From IMG/VR virus record IMGVR_UViG_3300020546_000003, positions 1 through 64,000 of that record: a stretch of 64,000 nt of DNA, one strand, 5' to 3'. This document shows positions 60,984 to 64,000 of the stretch, piece after piece. Numbering within the stretch: position 1 is the first letter of the stretch; each line of letters opens with the position of its first letter. Below the pieces are notes generated by a model, which saw only the letters and a list, made by a program, of their open reading frames with translations, had not been told where the DNA came from and did not search any database. The DNA comes from a virus. The position numbers and the translations under genes are program-made.

Positions 60984-61823
60984 ATGAATTTAGTAACAAA
61001 AAGTAATAATGATTATATAGAACCTATTCCACATGACAATAATATTAATAGTATTATAAGTGATTTTAATGTGAAAGAGGAAAAAGTAGTTGTATTTGAT
61101 GCTGATAGCTTACCTTTTATTTGTAGTTATCAGCCTAAAAATGATGAATTTGGTAATCCTACAGAATATTATACTAAAAAAAATGGGGGTTTTGATATAG
61201 CTGAAGGTATTTTAAATGAGAAATTATTAGGAATTTTTAACAAAATAGAAGAATATTTTACTATAAAAACCATTTATTTATGTGTAAAAGGTAATAATAA
61301 TCCTAGAAAACAATGGTTAAGTTCTTATAAAACTCATAGACCAGAAACTCCAGAAATAGTTAACTATTTGCACAATATTCTTATAGAAAAACATAATGCT
61401 TTTATAGCTCCTATAGGAGAAGCTGATGATGCAATTAAAACATTAGTAGATACTTTAGGAGATAATGCTTTAATTTGTGGAATAGACAAAGATTTATTAA
61501 CTATTTCTGGATACCATTACAACTATTCTAAAGATTTTTATCAATATATTGATGAAAAAACAGCTAATTATAACTTTTGGACCCAAGTATTGATAGGAGA
61601 TAGTACAGATTTTGAAAATCTAAGCCCAAAAATAGGTAAAAAATATGCAGAAAAAGTATTAGATATAGATATGACTGAAGAAGAATATAAAGAAGCTGTA
61701 TATAATGGGTTTTTAAAAGCTTGGAAAGGAAATGTTGATTTAGCTAAAGAAAAGATGGAATTATCTTATAAATTAGTTAAATTATGGAATTTTAAAGAAT
61801 TAGAAAATGTTGAAAATAAATAA
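60984..61823 (+). CDS. 5'-3' exonuclease / flap endonuclease
   Basis: 279 residues. The FEN/PIN pattern is clear: VVVFDADSLPF, later GEADDAIKTL, CGIDKDLLTI, and IGDSTDFENLSPKIGKKYAE (helix-hairpin-helix-like). It would remove RNA primers and process flaps, as T4 RNase H or the T7 gp6 group do. Located between the Rieske-motif cluster and recA. Confidence 0.82.
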   Translation: MNLVTKSNNDYIEPIPHDNNINSIISDFNVKEEKVVVFDADSLPFICSYQPKNDEFGNPTEYYTKKNGGFDIAEGILNEKLLGIFNKIEEYFTIKTIYLCVKGNNNPRKQWLSSYKTHRPETPEIVNYLHNILIEKHNAFIAPIGEADDAIKTLVDTLGDNALICGIDKDLLTISGYHYNYSKDFYQYIDEKTANYNFWTQVLIGDSTDFENLSPKIGKKYAEKVLDIDMTEEEYKEAVYNGFLKAWKGNVDLAKEKMELSYKLVKLWNFKELENVENK

Positions 61824-61826
61824 AAT

Positions 61827-62123
61827 ATGGAAAAACAAGAGCAAATAGATGTAATAATTGCACATCACATGGAGCTAATTAATAAATTAGAACATGAAAA
61901 AGCTTTACTAGATTATAATATTATTAAGTCATTTAAAACAATGAATCAAGATAATATAGCCTTAATTTCTTATGAATTTTATGATTATATGGATAAACAA
62001 ATGAAAATATGTGATAAAATTAATGAAAAATATAAATATATGACAAAAGAAGTATATGAGCTGAATGAAGTTGATTTAAGATTAATGAATAAAAATATTG
62101 ATAATTATAATAAAAGTAAATAA
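61827..62123 (+). CDS. Small helical protein
   Basis: 98 residues, all-helical, with heptad-like hydrophobics and Met-rich. 3 bases after the exonuclease. Unknown role. Confidence 0.45.
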   Translation: MEKQEQIDVIIAHHMELINKLEHEKALLDYNIIKSFKTMNQDNIALISYEFYDYMDKQMKICDKINEKYKYMTKEVYELNEVDLRLMNKNIDNYNKSK

Positions 62124-62126
62124 AAT

Positions 62127-62573
62127 ATGAAATTAAGTAAAAAACCTACAGATTGGATTATAGCTACAGCAAATAATAATGATGATTACTTTGTAAGTGA
62201 CTTTATTATAATAAATGCAAAACAATGTATAGACTTTAAAGAAAGAATTATACCTATACTAGAAAATAATGGATTAAAAGGAGAATATTCTGAGCATGGA
62301 GTAATTATGTTTGAATTCTTTGACTCTAGTAATGAATATTACCCTATCATAAATGATTTTTTAGAAAATAATGAAGAAGGTTGGTCTTATATAGAATTAA
62401 CAGATAAAGAATTTGAAGAAATACAAGAAAATTGTGTTATACTAGATAGTTGTGAAAATGAACTTAGAGTAGATTGTACTATTACTGGTATAGATAGAAG
62501 TGGATTTTCTTTTAAATCTTATGGAAAGTATTGTGGTACAGAACTTTATGCAAATTTACCTTTAAATATATAA
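62127..62573 (+). CDS. Small protein, function unknown
   Basis: 148 residues, acidic, mixed alpha/beta, ending in a beta-rich stretch (DCTITGIDRSGFSFKSYGKY). Unknown role. Confidence 0.45.
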   Translation: MKLSKKPTDWIIATANNNDDYFVSDFIIINAKQCIDFKERIIPILENNGLKGEYSEHGVIMFEFFDSSNEYYPIINDFLENNEEGWSYIELTDKEFEEIQENCVILDSCENELRVDCTITGIDRSGFSFKSYGKYCGTELYANLPLNI

Positions 62574-62584
62574 AATAATATTAG

Positions 62585-62626
62585 ATAAGAACCTTATAAT
62601 TTGGAATTATAAGGTTTAAGTCTTAT
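62585..62626 (+). terminator. Long stem-loop between genes
   Basis: ATAAGAACCTTATAAT pairs with ATTATAAGGTTTAAGTCTTAT in two steps. There is no strong T-run, so it may regulate or stabilise rather than terminate. Confidence 0.45.
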
Positions 62627-62652
62627 ATTTGAAACTTAATTAAAAGAAAAAT

Positions 62653-63006
62653 ATGGAAGAAAAAATTAATTATTATTTAGTTTTAGAACAACAAACTCAT
62701 TTTAATGGACATGGAGAACCTGAAGAAGGAAAACTCACTAAATTTATAACTACTAATAAATTATATGAGCAATTAATTGGTAAAGAAGGTGTTATGTTTT
62801 ATGAAAATCCTGTAGAATCTTTTATAGAAGATTCTGTTTTTGTAAATATAGATAAACATTTTAGAAGTTTATTTGCTTTTCCTGAAGATAAACAAGCTCA
62901 AGATAGTTACCATTGCATTATGTATAGTTATGAAGTTAGTATTGTTTCTAAAGAAATGGCTGAAAAATTAACAGAAATTATTAAATCTTATAAGAATATT
63001 AATTAA
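62653..63006 (+). CDS. Small protein, function unknown
   Basis: 117 residues, beta-rich first half (INYYLVLEQQTHFNGHG). A-rich leader. Unknown role. Confidence 0.45.
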   Translation: MEEKINYYLVLEQQTHFNGHGEPEEGKLTKFITTNKLYEQLIGKEGVMFYENPVESFIEDSVFVNIDKHFRSLFAFPEDKQAQDSYHCIMYSYEVSIVSKEMAEKLTEIIKSYKNIN

Positions 63007-63008
63007 AT

Positions 63009-63185
63009 ATGAATCAAAATCTAGAAGTAGGAAACTTAGAGTTAATAAAGTGGAAAGATAAACATGATATCCTTTTAGAAGAAATATCTAATCTTTGGAA
63101 AGATATAAAAGATGCTATAGAAAGTAAAAACTTAAGGTTATTAGAAGAAAAGTTGAAGGATAGTGTAGAATTTATAAAAGAATAA
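63009..63185 (+). CDS. Small coiled-coil protein before recA
   Basis: 58 residues, helical (LEEISNLWKDIKDAIESKNLR-like heptads), 15 bases before the recA start. Unknown role. Confidence 0.45.
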   Translation: MNQNLEVGNLELIKWKDKHDILLEEISNLWKDIKDAIESKNLRLLEEKLKDSVEFIKE

Positions 63186-63200
63186 ATTAAATAAAAAAAT

Positions 63201-64000
63201 ATGGCAAAAGAAGTAAAAAAAGAACAAAATATTGATGGTTTTCAATCAGAAATTGAAAAATTATTTGGGAAAGGAAGTATTATAACAGCAAATGAAGAAA
63301 TTCCTCCTGGAGATATTATTCCTTTAACCAGTTTAACATTATGTAATGCTTTGGGTAAAGGAGGATTTGCTAAAAATAAAATTATAGAAATTATTGGTTG
63401 GGAAAGTGCAGGAAAAAGTACTCTATCTTGTGATGCTATAGCAAATGATCAAAAAACATATGGAGATAATTGTCTTTTAATAGATAAAGAAAATAGTTTT
63501 GATAAATTTTATGCTGAAAGATTAGGAGTAAATTTAGATAAACTACAATTAGCCTATCCTAATTCTTTAGAAGATTGTTATAGTTTAATAGAAAAAGCAC
63601 TAGACTCTAGACTTTTTGGTTTAATTGTAGTAGATTCTTTAACTTCTTTTCAACCTCAAGCAAGTTTAGATAATCCTGGAGGTGCTATGGGTAAAGAAGC
63701 TAGAATTAATTCTGATAGAATGAGAATGGTTAATGATAAAGTTAGAAACTCTAATTGTTGTGTAGTATTTATTAATCAAATTAGAGAGAAGATAGGGATA
63801 TTATTTGGAAGTCCAGAAACTACATCAGGAGGTAACGCATTAAAATTTTATGCTCATGTTAGAATTATGATTAGAAGAAAAGAAATAAAAGCTGAAAATC
63901 AAACTAATACTATGCACTTTAAAATCATTAAAAATAAATTAGCTCCTCCTATGAAAGAAGCAGAAACTACTATTATTTGGGGTAAAGGTTTTGATAAAGA
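63201..64000 (+). CDS. recA: RecA/UvsX-type recombinase, partial (C-terminus beyond window)
   Basis: Open from ATG 63201 (MAKEVKKEQNIDGF) to the window end, 266 residues. Walker A IIGWESAGKSTLS near 70, Walker B LIVVDSLTSFQP near 145, VFINQIREKIG (motif 4, near 190), then ETTSGGNALKFYAHVR as in bacterial RecA. It promotes strand exchange in replication and repair. Cut by the window end. Confidence 0.9.
   Translation, partial: MAKEVKKEQNIDGFQSEIEKLFGKGSIITANEEIPPGDIIPLTSLTLCNALGKGGFAKNKIIEIIGWESAGKSTLSCDAIANDQKTYGDNCLLIDKENSFDKFYAERLGVNLDKLQLAYPNSLEDCYSLIEKALDSRLFGLIVVDSLTSFQPQASLDNPGGAMGKEARINSDRMRMVNDKVRNSNCCVVFINQIREKIGILFGSPETTSGGNALKFYAHVRIMIRRKEIKAENQTNTMHFKIIKNKLAPPMKEAETTIIWGKGFDK

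Noticed and set aside
1-64000. Reassignment of TAG to an amino acid, known in some crAss-like phages
   Set aside because: Large genes are open in the standard code, several genes end naturally at TAG (for example the polymerase at 55376), and the only clear tRNA reads Gln CAA/CAG. No suppressor tRNA was seen.

Overview
The window reads as part of the AT-rich genome of a tailed dsDNA phage of the crAss-like group (Crassvirales), whose hosts are Bacteroidota. A block of large terminase, portal, acidic coiled-coil scaffold-like protein and major capsid protein lies in that order on the minus strand. A second block on the plus strand carries a replication set: DnaG-type primase, DnaB-type helicase, family A DNA polymerase, flap-type 5'-3' exonuclease, SF2 helicase and RecA. 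Genes are tightly packed, start after A-rich stretches without Shine-Dalgarno motifs, and mostly end in TAA. No integrase or bacterial gene is visible. Family names rest on motifs read by eye; no database search was run.

Layout. 1-16964 (minus) is the late block: structural genes, terminase, a GroES-like cochaperonin, many small unknown genes and a tRNA-Gln(UUG). 16965-17258 is the divergent control region. 17.3-22.6 kb (plus) is rich in RNA: two structured RNAs near 17.8-18.0 and 18.9-19.1 kb, a run of three long-stem RNAs at 20.6-21.2 kb, and a tmRNA gene (21378-22550) whose T-loop is interrupted by a group I intron carrying an antisense HNH gene. 22.7-34.8 kb holds small early genes, an SPFH-type lipoprotein, a cluster that includes a NUMOD4/HNH homing endonuclease, a P-loop ATPase, the primase and a peptidoglycan-hydrolase-like membrane protein. 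34.8-37.1 kb is a diversity-generating retroelement (DGR) with one reverse transcriptase and two target genes, each with its own template repeat. 37.2-41.7 kb has a degenerate uracil-DNA-glycosylase-like gene, a degenerate tRNA, a homing-endonuclease remnant and metal-binding small proteins. 41.7-50 kb holds a GHKL ATPase, a MoxR-type AAA ATPase, four tandem paralogues and a metallopeptidase-fold/VWA protein split at its MIDAS motif by a second group I intron with a LAGLIDADG gene. 51-64 kb is the core replication and recombination module, with a radical SAM protein and a Rieske-motif protein.

How it works together. The plus-strand genes would take over replication and condition the host (GHKL, MoxR/VWA, SPFH, tmRNA). 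The minus-strand genes build and package the capsid. The DGR diversifies two related proteins. The most unusual features are the two-template DGR, the intron-split phage tmRNA, the back-to-back pseudoknotted RNAs beside it, and a small early protein that repeats the C-terminal peptide of the major capsid protein.
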